A stretch of 35,857 nucleotides of DNA from Cellvibrionaceae bacterium (GCA_030597965.1 JAUVQU010000002.1:1-35857), one strand, 5' to 3'. Positions 22,524-31,600 are shown, numbered from the stretch's first letter. Notes: generated from the sequence alone by a model not told the origin. Translations and numbers: made by a program.

Positions 22524-24226
22524 TGGACTGGCAACGCATACTTCTAATTGGCTCTATTGTTATAGTCTCTATTCTACTAATTGATGAATGGGGTAACTTC
22601 CAGGAAGCAAACCAGCCAGTAGCAACAACTCAACAAACGGCTACATTGGCAACGACAAAGACTGTAGCTAATTCAGTGATCCCTTCTGCTGTAGAGCAAA
22701 TATCTGCTGATAGCGATCTTCCTCCAGTACACAATGACGCTGAAGAAGAAGAGACAACCAATGACTTTGTTACTTCATCTACCAGTCAATTGGTCAGTAT
22801 CACCAGCGACAAGCTAACCCTGCTGATCGATACCTACGGTGGTGATATTGTTAAGGTTTCTCTTAACGACCATTTAGACGAAATCGATAACCCCGATGAG
22901 CCATTTGTATTACTTAACCGCACAGAGCAAACCACCTACATTGCACAGAGTGGTTTAGTCGGCGCAAACGGAACTGACACTGCAGCCGGGCGCCCTATTT
23001 TCTCCAGCGTACAAAACACCTATGAATTATCAGACGGCCAAGACACAGTCAGCGCCGATCTGCAGTTCAAGCAGGGTGACGTGTTAATCACCAAACGCTT
23101 CACACTTACCCGTGGCGACAACCTGGTGAGTATTGAATACATCATCAACAATCGCAGTCAGGACAACTGGCAGGCAAAACTCTACGGCCAAATTAAGCGC
23201 GACAGCCACAACCCAATTGAAACCTCTGGTATGGGTATGAAGCCTTTCTTAGGCGCTGCCATCACCACCGACGATGTAAACTACGAAAAATTTACCTTTG
23301 ATGATTTAGCCGACGATGACCTGACAACCATAGGTGGTTTTAAAACATCTAAAGACGGTGGCTGGGTTGCCATGGTTCAGCACTACTTCTTAAGTGCCTG
23401 GGTACCAAACGCAGAAGACACCAACAACTACAGCCTGCGTAAAGGTAAAGGTGATATCTACCTATTAAGCTTTACCGGCCCGGCGACCAATGTTGCTGCC
23501 AACACCCAAACTACATTAAGTTCTAGTTTTTACGCCGGCCCTAAAGACATTGATCGTCTGGAAGAGATTTCTCAGTACCTTGATCTCACCGTGGATTACG
23601 GTTGGTTGTGGTGGATTGCAAAACCACTGTTCCACTTTATGCAATTTATCTACAGTGTTCTTGGCAGCTGGGGTTGGTCAATTATCGTACTGACTATCTG
23701 TATTAAAGCGGCCTTCTTTAAGCTATCTGCTACCAGTTATCGCTCAATGGCAAACATGCGCAAAGTACAGCCTAAAATGCAGGCTATGAAAGAGCGCTAT
23801 GGTGACAACAAGCAGAAGATGTCTGAAGAGACCATGAAGCTCTACAAGACAGAAAAGATTAATCCGCTCGGCGGCTGTCTGCCAATGCTTGTGCAGATGC
23901 CGGTGTTCATTTCGTTGTACTGGGTATTAATGGAAAGTGTTCAGCTGCGTCACACACCATTTATGGGTTGGATTCACGATTTGTCTGTAATGGATCCGTA
24001 CTATATTTTACCGGTCATTATGGGCATCACCATGTGGGTACAGCAGAAGCTTAACCCAACCCCTCCAGACCCAACACAGGCGAAAGTAATGCAGATGATG
24101 CCTTACTTCTTCACCTTTATGTTTATGTGGTTCCCGGCGGGTCTGGTTTTGTACTGGGTCGTGAACAACATGCTCTCTATTCTTCAGCAATACATTATTA
24201 CCAAGCAGATTGAAGCCGAAGGCTGA
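22523..24226 (+). CDS. yidC: Membrane protein insertase YidC
   Basis: MDWQRILLIGSIVIVSILLIDEWGNF N-terminus; GWGWSIIVLTICIKAAFFKLSATSYRSMANMRKVQPKMQAMKERYG, INPLGGCLPMLVQMPVFISLYWVL. Confidence 0.98.
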   Translation: MDWQRILLIGSIVIVSILLIDEWGNFQEANQPVATTQQTATLATTKTVANSVIPSAVEQISADSDLPPVHNDAEEEETTNDFVTSSTSQLVSITSDKLTLLIDTYGGDIVKVSLNDHLDEIDNPDEPFVLLNRTEQTTYIAQSGLVGANGTDTAAGRPIFSSVQNTYELSDGQDTVSADLQFKQGDVLITKRFTLTRGDNLVSIEYIINNRSQDNWQAKLYGQIKRDSHNPIETSGMGMKPFLGAAITTDDVNYEKFTFDDLADDDLTTIGGFKTSKDGGWVAMVQHYFLSAWVPNAEDTNNYSLRKGKGDIYLLSFTGPATNVAANTQTTLSSSFYAGPKDIDRLEEISQYLDLTVDYGWLWWIAKPLFHFMQFIYSVLGSWGWSIIVLTICIKAAFFKLSATSYRSMANMRKVQPKMQAMKERYGDNKQKMSEETMKLYKTEKINPLGGCLPMLVQMPVFISLYWVLMESVQLRHTPFMGWIHDLSVMDPYYILPVIMGITMWVQQKLNPTPPDPTQAKVMQMMPYFFTFMFMWFPAGLVLYWVVNNMLSILQQYIITKQIEAEG

Positions 24227-24245
24227 TCTGTTAAGTAACAATATT

Positions 24246-24270
24246 AAGGGAGCTTCGGCTCCCTTTTTTA
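24246..24270 (+). terminator. Rho-independent terminator after yidC
   Basis: AAGGGAGC-TTCG-GCTCCCTT TTTT: 8 bp stem, UUCG tetraloop, T run. Confidence 0.92.
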
Positions 24271-24293
24271 TAATTAGAATTTTAAATATAACT

Positions 24294-24378
24294 TTCGCTT
24301 GCAGGGCAAGCTCCTACACTTAAATACACCCCATCGGAGCTCCCTTAAAAGGGCCTACTTTTGGTGCCTGCAAGCGAA
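24294..24378. repeat. REP-like palindromic element between yidC and mnmE
   Basis: Terminal inverted repeat TTCGCTTGCAGG (24294-24305) / CCTGCAAGCGAA (24367-24378). The minus strand contains GTAGGAGCTTGCCCTGCAAGCGA, resembling Pseudomonas-type GTAGGAGC REPs. Confidence 0.6.
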
Positions 24379-24424
24379 CAATGTTAAATTAGAGCTACAT
24401 TATTTAAAAATAGACAATTTAATT

Positions 24425-25831
24425 ATGGTTTTAAACACCGACACAATTGCAGCTATCGCAACCCCACCCGGCAAAGGCGGTGTTGGAATTATTCGTGTGT
24501 CCGGTCCAAAAGTTCGCGAGTTATCAGAAAAAATAATTCAAAAAGAATTAAAACCAAGACAAGCGTTCTACGGTGCATTTCACGAGCTGGATGAACAAGA
24601 AAATTTTCAAGTTATCGATCAAGGCATCGCGTTATTTTTTCCTAGCCCAAATTCTTTTACCGGTGAAGACGTACTGGAATTACAAGGCCACGGCGGGCCT
24701 GTAATTCTCGACTGTTTATTACGAACATTAACAAAACTCGGCGTAAGAATTGCACGCCCGGGTGAATTTTCTGAGCGTGCTTTTTTAAATGACAAAATGG
24801 ATTTGGCACAAGCCGAAGCCATTGCTGATCTAATTGAAGCTTCATCGGAACAAGCCGCACGAAACGCGCTGCACTCTTTACAGGGAGTATTTTCCGATCA
24901 AGTACATAGCCTTGTTGAGAAGCTAACCCTCTTAAGAATTTACGTAGAAGCGGCGATAGATTTTCCAGAAGAAGAAATAGATTTTCTCGCCGACGGAAAA
25001 GTTTCTGGCGATTTAGAAAAAATTATCTCGCAATTAAAAACCGTAAAAGGTGAAGCCAAACAAGGCGCCATTATTCGTGAAGGCATGCGTGTAGTCATTG
25101 CCGGAAAACCCAACGCCGGTAAATCAAGTTTACTTAACGCACTCTCCGGAAGAGACAGCGCCATCGTTACCAGCATCGAGGGAACAACCCGCGATGTACT
25201 GCGTGAACATATTCATATCGATGGAATGCCACTGCATATTATCGATACCGCAGGCCTTCGTGAAAGCCCGGACGAAGTAGAGAAAATTGGTATAGAACGC
25301 GCCTGGCAAGAAATACATCAAGCCGATCAAATTCTATTAGTAGTCGACTCCAGCACTACCAACGAAACAGACCCACATAAAATCTGGCCGGAGTTTGTCG
25401 ATAAATTAAATACCGACGATCACCTCACTATTGTTTGGAACAAATGTGATTTATCCAATCACCAAATCGATTCAAACCAAAATAGCAGGCTCTCTCAAAA
25501 CGAACTCTCTAAAAAAGAGTATCCACAAATTGCCCTCTCGGCAAAAGCAGGTACAGGTATCGATGACCTGCGTAACCACTTAAAAACCTGCATGGGTTAC
25601 ACGGGTAATACCGAGGGTGGCTTCACCGCTCGCAGGCGCCACCTGGACGCGATAGACCGAGCAGAACAACTATTACTAACTGGTCAGGCTCAGCTTCTTT
25701 CTATGGGCGCAGGGGAGTTACTGGCAGAAGATTTACGACAAGCTCAAAACACTTTGAGTGAAATCACCGGTGAGTTCACACCAGATGATTTATTAGGAAG
25801 GATTTTTTCTAGTTTTTGTATTGGGAAGTAA
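24425..25831 (+). CDS. mnmE: tRNA modification GTPase MnmE (TrmE)
   Basis: [60 protein letters not shown]-terminal FCIGK. The tracked start at 24299 adds a non-homologous N-terminus running through the REP-like element, so ATG 24425 is preferred. Confidence 0.97.
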   Translation: MVLNTDTIAAIATPPGKGGVGIIRVSGPKVRELSEKIIQKELKPRQAFYGAFHELDEQENFQVIDQGIALFFPSPNSFTGEDVLELQGHGGPVILDCLLRTLTKLGVRIARPGEFSERAFLNDKMDLAQAEAIADLIEASSEQAARNALHSLQGVFSDQVHSLVEKLTLLRIYVEAAIDFPEEEIDFLADGKVSGDLEKIISQLKTVKGEAKQGAIIREGMRVVIAGKPNAGKSSLLNALSGRDSAIVTSIEGTTRDVLREHIHIDGMPLHIIDTAGLRESPDEVEKIGIERAWQEIHQADQILLVVDSSTTNETDPHKIWPEFVDKLNTDDHLTIVWNKCDLSNHQIDSNQNSRLSQNELSKKEYPQIALSAKAGTGIDDLRNHLKTCMGYTGNTEGGFTARRRHLDAIDRAEQLLLTGQAQLLSMGAGELLAEDLRQAQNTLSEITGEFTPDDLLGRIFSSFCIGK

Positions 25832-25843
25832 CACCATAAACAG
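25829..25843 (+). repeat. Left copy of direct repeat flanking the toxin-antitoxin module
   Basis: TAACACCATAAACAG; matches TAACACCGTAAACAG at 26479-26493 (14/15). Confidence 0.7.
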
Positions 25844-25905
25844 CCGTAATTGAAGCGAGCCTGACGGGTATCTCAGCCACGAACTAATTTGCCTTGTTAT
25901 AGTCT

Positions 25906-26169
25906 TTACTCATAGTGAGCCCAAAGCCGCAGAATTTTGATTGCTTTTTCTTCTTCTAGTACTTGATATACCAAACGATGCTGGATATTGATTCTGCGAG
26001 AATATGCTCCCGCTAAATCCCCAACTAATTTCTCGTATGGTGGAGGGTTTTGAAAAGGATTACTCTCAATAGTGCGTAACAATTTCTGGGCTTTATCCTT
26101 TAGTCCAGACGACGCCAATTTACGGGCGTCTTTTTGGGCTTGCTTAGTGTAATAGACTTTCCAAGTCAC
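25906..26169 (-). CDS. Type II toxin, Txe/YoeB family mRNA endonuclease
   Basis: (M)TWKVYYTKQAQKDARKLASSGLKDKAQ...NPPPYEKLVGDLAGAYSRRINIQHRLVYQV...LWAHYE. GTG start at 26169 forms a GTGA overlap with the antitoxin stop. Confidence 0.92.
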   Translation of the reverse strand: MTWKVYYTKQAQKDARKLASSGLKDKAQKLLRTIESNPFQNPPPYEKLVGDLAGAYSRRINIQHRLVYQVLEEEKAIKILRLWAHYE

Positions 26170-26408
26170 CAATCAAGCTCCTGATCGCACTCATCAAGCA
26201 CAGCATCCATGCCTTCCCGAATTGATTCGCGCATACCTGGAATTGATAAGAGGTGCAGAGTCTCATTTACGGCATTCCAGTCCTCTTCAGCCAATAGTAC
26301 GGCGTTACCTCTTTTTCCAGTAATAACAATAGGTTGATGACTGGTAGAGGTTTCATCTATCAGTGTGTAGAGCTTGGAACGAGCTTCTGTTGCATTAAGT
26401 GTAGTCAT
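26166..26408 (-). CDS. Type II antitoxin, Phd/YefM family
   Basis: MTTLNATEARSKLYTLIDETSTSHQPIVITGKRGNAVLLAEEDWNAVNETLHLLSIPG; strong SD (GGAGGTGA) upstream on the minus strand. Confidence 0.93.
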   Translation of the reverse strand: MTTLNATEARSKLYTLIDETSTSHQPIVITGKRGNAVLLAEEDWNAVNETLHLLSIPGMRESIREGMDAVLDECDQELDW

Positions 26409-26428
26409 GGGTCACCTCCGACCCACCA

Positions 26429-26457
26429 AGCGTACGCATCAGCGTACGTTATGTCAA
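26429..26457 (-). promoter_or_regulatory. Promoter/operator of the antitoxin-toxin operon
   Basis: Minus strand TTGACA (26452-26457), 17 bp spacer, TACGCT (26429-26434). Two CGTACG palindromes at 26431-26436 and 26443-26448, 12 bp centre to centre, overlap the promoter. Confidence 0.75.
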
Positions 26458-26478
26458 TATGCTAGTGCTGGGTGACTA

Positions 26479-26493
26479 TAACACCGTAAACAG
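26479..26493 (+). repeat. Right copy of direct repeat flanking the toxin-antitoxin module
   Basis: TAACACCGTAAACAG versus 25829-25843. Confidence 0.7.
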
Positions 26494-26615
26494 GGGCTGA
26501 CTTTAGCTGATCCCTGCATGCTTTACCTTGTGAATTAGCATTGTTATTGGGGCTGTTCGTGCCGTTGTGCCCGCAACAGCTCTATCAATCGCGATTGTTT
26601 ATACCAACTCATCCT

Positions 26616-26649
26616 GCCCTTCTAGATAAATTACGTTATCTAGAAGGGC
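26616..26649. repeat. Perfect inverted repeat near the candidate oriC
   Basis: GCCCTTCTAGATAA - ATTACG - TTATCTAGAAGGGC, 14 bp arms, 6 nt loop. Confidence 0.95.
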
Positions 26650-26662
26650 CCAAAAAATAAAG

Positions 26663-27085
26663 TTATCCACAGAAAAAACTGCCAAATCCTCTAAAAATCA
26701 CAGACTTCGCAAAGGTTATTAACACTCTTTCACAGGTTTATCCCCTAACCTACTGATTTTCATTGTTTTTAAGGTCTTAAAATCGAAGCTTGTGAATAAC
26801 TATCGTATAAACCATAGAGTCTGTACTGGACAAAAATGTTAATAACCCTGATTTCTAAAAAAAGACGCTTTTATCCACATTTCATACTCAGGTTTTTATC
26901 AACAATTGATCAGGAAATACGCAAAAAATACGGACTTTATAAGTGCTACAACCTATTGATTTATATATTTTTAATATGGTTATCCACTGAAAACAGGCTC
27001 AGTAACTATAACAACAATAATTAACTTATATATATACATACATATATTTATTTACTTATTAATTAATAATATTAAAAAAAGCTTC
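26663..27085. other. oriC: Candidate chromosomal replication origin (oriC)
   Basis: Perfect DnaA boxes TTATCCACA 26663-26671 (+), TTATTCACA 26791-26799 (-), TTATCCACA 26871-26879 (+); near-perfect TTATCCACT 26980-26988 (+). Region 27001-27080 is about 10% GC by hand count (8/80), a DUE candidate; mnmG adjacent. Confidence 0.75.
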
Positions 27086-27094
27086 GTTTATTTT

Positions 27095-27124
27095 TTGTAC
27101 AACCATCCTCCCACAACATATAAT
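27095..27124 (+). promoter_or_regulatory. Candidate mnmG promoter at the edge of the AT-rich region
   Basis: TTGTAC (27095-27100), 18 bp spacer, TATAAT (27119-27124). Confidence 0.45.
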
Positions 27125-27183
27125 GCTCGCCCTTTTAAATTTGCCTGTATCTGTAATGGGAATAGGCTCAGTAACAGACAGTA

Positions 27184-29085
27184 GTGAGACATCCTATGGA
27201 CTACCCTAAACACTATGACGTGATTGTCATTGGTGGTGGACACGCCGGTACAGAAGCCTGCTTGGCTGCTGCGCGCATGGGTTCCCGTACTCTGCTGCTT
27301 ACACACAATATTGAAACGCTGGGTCAGATGTCCTGTAACCCGGCCATTGGTGGTATTGGTAAAAGCCACCTGGTTAAAGAGATTGATGCCCTAGGCGGTG
27401 CTATGGCACTGGCTACCGACAAAGGTGGTATTCAGTTTCGTACGTTGAACGCTCGCAAAGGCCCTGCCGTTCGTGCGACTCGCGCCCAGGCCGATCGCGC
27501 ACTCTACAAAGCAGCAATTCGTAAGATTTTAGAAAATCAACCCAACCTCGATATTTTCCAGCAAGCCGCTGATGACTTGATTGTTGAAGCTGATCAGATC
27601 ACGGGTGTAGTAACTCAGATGGGGCTTAAGTTTTACGCACCAAGTGTGGTGCTGACGGTAGGTACCTTCTTGGGTGGTGTGATCCACATTGGTATGGATA
27701 ATCACTCCGGCGGCCGTGCGGGTGACCCCCCCTCGATTGCCTTGGCGCATCGTTTACGTGAGCTGCCACTACGAGTAGACCGTTTAAAAACCGGCACCCC
27801 TCCCCGTATTGATGCCCGCAGTGTCAATTTTGATGGTCTTGAAGAACAATACGGCGATGAAACAACGCCGGTTATGTCTTACATGGGCAAAGACGAAGAC
27901 CACCCTGAGCAGACGTGCTGCTGGATTACCCACACCAACGAGAAGACTCACGATATTATTCGCGCTGGTCTTGATCGCTCGCCAATGTACACAGGTGTAA
28001 TTGAAGGCGTAGGCCCACGCTATTGCCCATCGATTGAAGATAAGATTAATCGCTTTTCAGATAAGAGCTCGCACCAGATATTTATTGAGCCTGAAGGTTT
28101 AACTACTCACGAGCTTTATCCGAACGGTATTTCCACCAGTTTGCCCTTTGATGTGCAGTTGAATTTTTTGCATTCGATCAAAGGTTTTGAGAAAGCTCAT
28201 ATCACTCGCCCTGGTTACGCGATTGAGTACGATTACTTTAATCCGCAGGATTTGAAATACAGTCTGGAAAACAAGTGCATCGGCGGTTTGTTCTTTGCGG
28301 GGCAGATTAACGGCACCACAGGTTACGAAGAAGCCGGTGCGCAGGGTTTGTTGGCGGGTTTGAACGCGTCGCTGAAAGCGCAGGACAAAGGCGTGTGGTG
28401 CCCGCGTCGCGATGAGGCTTACATTGGTGTCTTGGTGGATGACTTGATCACCATGGGTACCCAGGAGCCTTACCGTATGTTCACCAGTCGCGCGGAATAC
28501 CGTTTGTTGCTACGTGAAGATAACGCCGATTTGCGATTGACCGAAAAAGGCCGCGAGTTAGGTTTGGTGGACGATGCCCGCTGGGGCGCCTTCAGCAAGA
28601 AACGTGAAGCGATAGAGCTGGAAAAACAGCGCTTAAGAGACACTTGGATTCAGGCCGGTAGTGATGAGGCTGAATCTTTGAAGGATCGCCTGAAGTCACC
28701 ACTGAATCGAGAATACAGTTTGCATGATCTGCTTAAGCGCCCGGAATTAACTTACAGTGATATTGCCAACTTCAAGGGTGAAGCGGTGGCCGATAAACAG
28801 GTCGCCGAGCAGGTACAGATTGAGGCTAAGTACGCTGGTTACATTGATCGCCAGCAGGATGAAATTGTGCGCTTGCGTCAACATGAAAACACCCCAATTC
28901 CTGCGGAGTTTGATTACAGCACCGTGGAAGGTCTTTCGAATGAAGTGAAGCAGAAGTTGATCGAAGCTCGACCAGAGACCTTGGCACGGGCATCCAGAAT
29001 TCAGGGTATTACTCCGGCGGCCGTATCGCTGTTGATGGTGTATCTTAAGAAACAAGGTCTATTGCGTAAGGCGGCTGTACACTGA
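27184..29085 (+). CDS. mnmG: tRNA uridine-5-carboxymethylaminomethyl modification enzyme MnmG (GidA)
   Basis: [64 protein letters not shown] 27199 (MDYPKHYDV) is the probable start. Confidence 0.99.
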   Translation: MRHPMDYPKHYDVIVIGGGHAGTEACLAAARMGSRTLLLTHNIETLGQMSCNPAIGGIGKSHLVKEIDALGGAMALATDKGGIQFRTLNARKGPAVRATRAQADRALYKAAIRKILENQPNLDIFQQAADDLIVEADQITGVVTQMGLKFYAPSVVLTVGTFLGGVIHIGMDNHSGGRAGDPPSIALAHRLRELPLRVDRLKTGTPPRIDARSVNFDGLEEQYGDETTPVMSYMGKDEDHPEQTCCWITHTNEKTHDIIRAGLDRSPMYTGVIEGVGPRYCPSIEDKINRFSDKSSHQIFIEPEGLTTHELYPNGISTSLPFDVQLNFLHSIKGFEKAHITRPGYAIEYDYFNPQDLKYSLENKCIGGLFFAGQINGTTGYEEAGAQGLLAGLNASLKAQDKGVWCPRRDEAYIGVLVDDLITMGTQEPYRMFTSRAEYRLLLREDNADLRLTEKGRELGLVDDARWGAFSKKREAIELEKQRLRDTWIQAGSDEAESLKDRLKSPLNREYSLHDLLKRPELTYSDIANFKGEAVADKQVAEQVQIEAKYAGYIDRQQDEIVRLRQHENTPIPAEFDYSTVEGLSNEVKQKLIEARPETLARASRIQGITPAAVSLLMVYLKKQGLLRKAAVH

Positions 29086-29789
29086 TGTCTAGGAATATGT
29101 CACAGACAGTGCCGCAAACTTTACGAAATGATTTAGTTACGTTGTTAACTGATGGCTGTGATGCGATTGATGTTGTCGTATCAGAAGTGCAACAACAGCA
29201 ATTGATCGATTATATTTTATTGTTCGATAAGTGGAACAAAGCCTACAACCTTTCTGCGGTGCGTGATGTACGTAAGATGATCAGTCGTCATTTGATCGAT
29301 AGTTTGGTGGTTGCGCCATTGGTGGAAGGTCAGAGTTTGATTGATGTGGGTTCTGGCGGTGGTTTACCTGGTATTCCGCTGGCGATTCTTTTCCCTGAGC
29401 GCGATTTCACGTTACTGGACAGCAACGGCAAAAAAACACGTTTTCTGTTTCAGGTGAAAAATGAGCTGGGGCTGGATAATGTCACGGTAGTGAATACCCG
29501 TGTAGATGCTTTCCAGCCAGATGAATTATTTGACGGTGTGATCAGTCGCGCTTTTGCCAGTTTGTTGGATATGACGACCTGGTGTGAGCATCTGTTAAAG
29601 CCGAATGGTAAGTTTTGGGCGTTGAAGGGTATTTACCCGACAGACGAGTTGAGCGCCATAGAAAAACACTATAATGTTTCCGCTTCTTATCCTTTGCGCA
29701 TCCCCGGAGAAGAAGGTGAGCGTCACTTATTGGCACTGATTTCGACATTGTCCTCGACAGAGCCAGCAGACGCAGAAGTAACGATCTAA
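29085..29789 (+). CDS. rsmG: 16S rRNA (guanine-527-N7) methyltransferase RsmG (GidB)
   Basis: KWNKAYNLSAVRDVRKMISRHLIDSL, LIDVGSGGGLPGIPLAI. Confidence 0.98.
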   Translation: MSRNMSQTVPQTLRNDLVTLLTDGCDAIDVVVSEVQQQQLIDYILLFDKWNKAYNLSAVRDVRKMISRHLIDSLVVAPLVEGQSLIDVGSGGGLPGIPLAILFPERDFTLLDSNGKKTRFLFQVKNELGLDNVTVVNTRVDAFQPDELFDGVISRAFASLLDMTTWCEHLLKPNGKFWALKGIYPTDELSAIEKHYNVSASYPLRIPGEEGERHLLALISTLSSTEPADAEVTI

Positions 29790-29833
29790 ATGTTTATTTT
29801 ATTTGTGTACTTGAGTACACCAAGGATCTTGAG

Positions 29834-30637
29834 TTGAGTAAAATCTATGCGATCGCTAACCAGAAAGGTGGCGTTGGTAAAACCACCAGCTGCGTAAATA
29901 TTGCAGCGTCACTGGTGGCCGCCAAGCAAAAAGTATTGCTTATTGATCTTGATCCACAGGGCAATGCAACTACGGGTAGTGGTATCGAGAAGTCTGCACT
30001 GGAATATTCCATTTACGATGTGATGGTGGGTGAAAAAACAGCCGCTGAAGTAATTGAGCCGTCTCCTTCTGGCAAGTTTGATGTGATACCAGCCAATGGC
30101 GATTTAACCGCCGCCGAAGTGGAGCTGCTGTCGCTGCCGAACAAAGAGTTTCGTCTGCGCAGTGTATTGGAAGGTCTTGCTGACCAGTATGATTTTGTTT
30201 TGATTGATTGCCCACCCTCTCTGAACATGCTCACATTGAATGCTTTAACGGCAAGTAACGGTGTGATTATTCCTATGCAGTGTGAGTACTATGCGTTGGA
30301 GGGTTTGTCTGCCTTGATGAGTACGATCAATCAAATTCAGCAGGCGTTGAACCCTAAACTCAGAGTTCAGGGTATTTTGCGCACCATGTATGACCCGCGT
30401 AACAGTTTGACCAACGATGTATCCGCTCAGCTGACAGAGTATTTTGGCGACAAATTGTATAAAACCTGCATCCCAAGAAATGTTCGCCTGGCTGAAGCGC
30501 CAAGTTTTGGTCAGCCAGCGTTGATTTATGATCGCACATCGAAAGGTGCATTGGCTTATTTGGCGTTGGCCGGTGAGATTCTTCGCCGTGAGCGTGCAGC
30601 TCAATCAGAAGTGACAGTGGAAGCTGTTGTTTCTTAG
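29834..30637 (+). CDS. parA: Chromosome partitioning ATPase ParA/Soj
   Basis: IYAIANQKGGVGKTTSCVNIAASL, LLIDLDPQGNATTGSG, VLIDCPPSL; TTG start with AAGGA SD. Confidence 0.98.
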   Translation: MSKIYAIANQKGGVGKTTSCVNIAASLVAAKQKVLLIDLDPQGNATTGSGIEKSALEYSIYDVMVGEKTAAEVIEPSPSGKFDVIPANGDLTAAEVELLSLPNKEFRLRSVLEGLADQYDFVLIDCPPSLNMLTLNALTASNGVIIPMQCEYYALEGLSALMSTINQIQQALNPKLRVQGILRTMYDPRNSLTNDVSAQLTEYFGDKLYKTCIPRNVRLAEAPSFGQPALIYDRTSKGALAYLALAGEILRRERAAQSEVTVEAVVS

Positions 30638-30670
30638 AGATATTTACTTATTAAAACCTAGGGCAAGACA

Positions 30671-31600
30671 ATGGCGGGAAGAAGAAAAGGGTTAGGTAGG
30701 GGCTTGGATGCACTGCTTGGTGGTGCGACAGGTGCTGTTGCTGCCGAAGCCATTGCTGAAGTGAAATCTACCGATCCTGCAGAGAAAATGACCGGCGATC
30801 GCTTAATTGAGATACCGATTGAGTATATTCAGCGCGGTAAGTATCAGCCACGACGCGATATGCATCAGGAAGCGCTGGAAGAACTTGCCAACTCCATCAA
30901 AGCCCAGGGGGTTATGCAGCCGATTATTGTTCGACCAATTGGTGAGCGCGATGGGCACGCCACTTATGAAATAATTGCGGGTGAGCGTCGCTGGCGTGCA
31001 ACGCAATTAGCGGGTCTGGATAAGATTCCAGCCATCATTCGTGATGTGAGTGATGAAACTACCATTGCCATGGCGTTGATAGAGAACATTCAGCGTGAAG
31101 ATTTAAACCCAATGGAAGAAGCGGTCGCCTTGAAGCGGTTGCAGGACGAATTTGAGCTAACACACCAACAGGTAGCGGAGGCTGTGGGTAAATCTCGTAC
31201 CACGGTGACCAACCTGCTGCGTTTGATCGGTTTAACCGATGATGTAAAAACCATGCTGGAGCACGGTGATTTGGAAATGGGCCATGCCCGTTCGTTGTTG
31301 TCACTTGATGCGGCTGACCAACGCAGCGTTGCGCGACAGGTTGTTGCTAAAGGTTTATCCGTTCGCCAAACGGAAGCACTGGTTCGTCGACTGCACGAGC
31401 AACAGCAGAAGCCGATCGTGACGGATATTGTGGATAACAATCACGATGTTGAGAAGCTGGAAGAAAACCTCTCCCAGAAAGTCGGTGTCCCGGTAAAAAT
31501 TAGCTACAATGCTAAGGGTAAGGGTAAATTAGTCTTAAATTACAACAGCTTGGATGAGCTGGATGGTATATTGAGCCACTTGGGTTACAGTGAAGATTAA
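30671..31600 (+). CDS. parB: Chromosome partitioning protein ParB/Spo0J
   Basis: GLGRGLDALLGG, YQPRRDMHQEALEELANSIKAQGVMQPIIVRP, ageRRWRATQLAGL, NIQREDLNPMEEA, VGKSRTTVTNLLRL HTH. Confidence 0.98.
   Translation: MAGRRKGLGRGLDALLGGATGAVAAEAIAEVKSTDPAEKMTGDRLIEIPIEYIQRGKYQPRRDMHQEALEELANSIKAQGVMQPIIVRPIGERDGHATYEIIAGERRWRATQLAGLDKIPAIIRDVSDETTIAMALIENIQREDLNPMEEAVALKRLQDEFELTHQQVAEAVGKSRTTVTNLLRLIGLTDDVKTMLEHGDLEMGHARSLLSLDAADQRSVARQVVAKGLSVRQTEALVRRLHEQQQKPIVTDIVDNNHDVEKLEENLSQKVGVPVKISYNAKGKGKLVLNYNSLDELDGILSHLGYSED

Noticed and set aside
24299-24424. N-terminal extension of the tracked mnmE ORF
   Set aside because: Translates the REP-like element; the conserved MnmE N-terminus begins at ATG 24425.
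26616-26649. Interpretation of the perfect inverted repeat as a Rho-independent terminator
   Set aside because: No T tract follows the stem on either strand.
26836-27024. 62 aa ORF in the mnmG-proximal spacer
   Set aside because: Lies across DnaA boxes and the AT-rich stretch; composition reflects AT-rich non-coding DNA.
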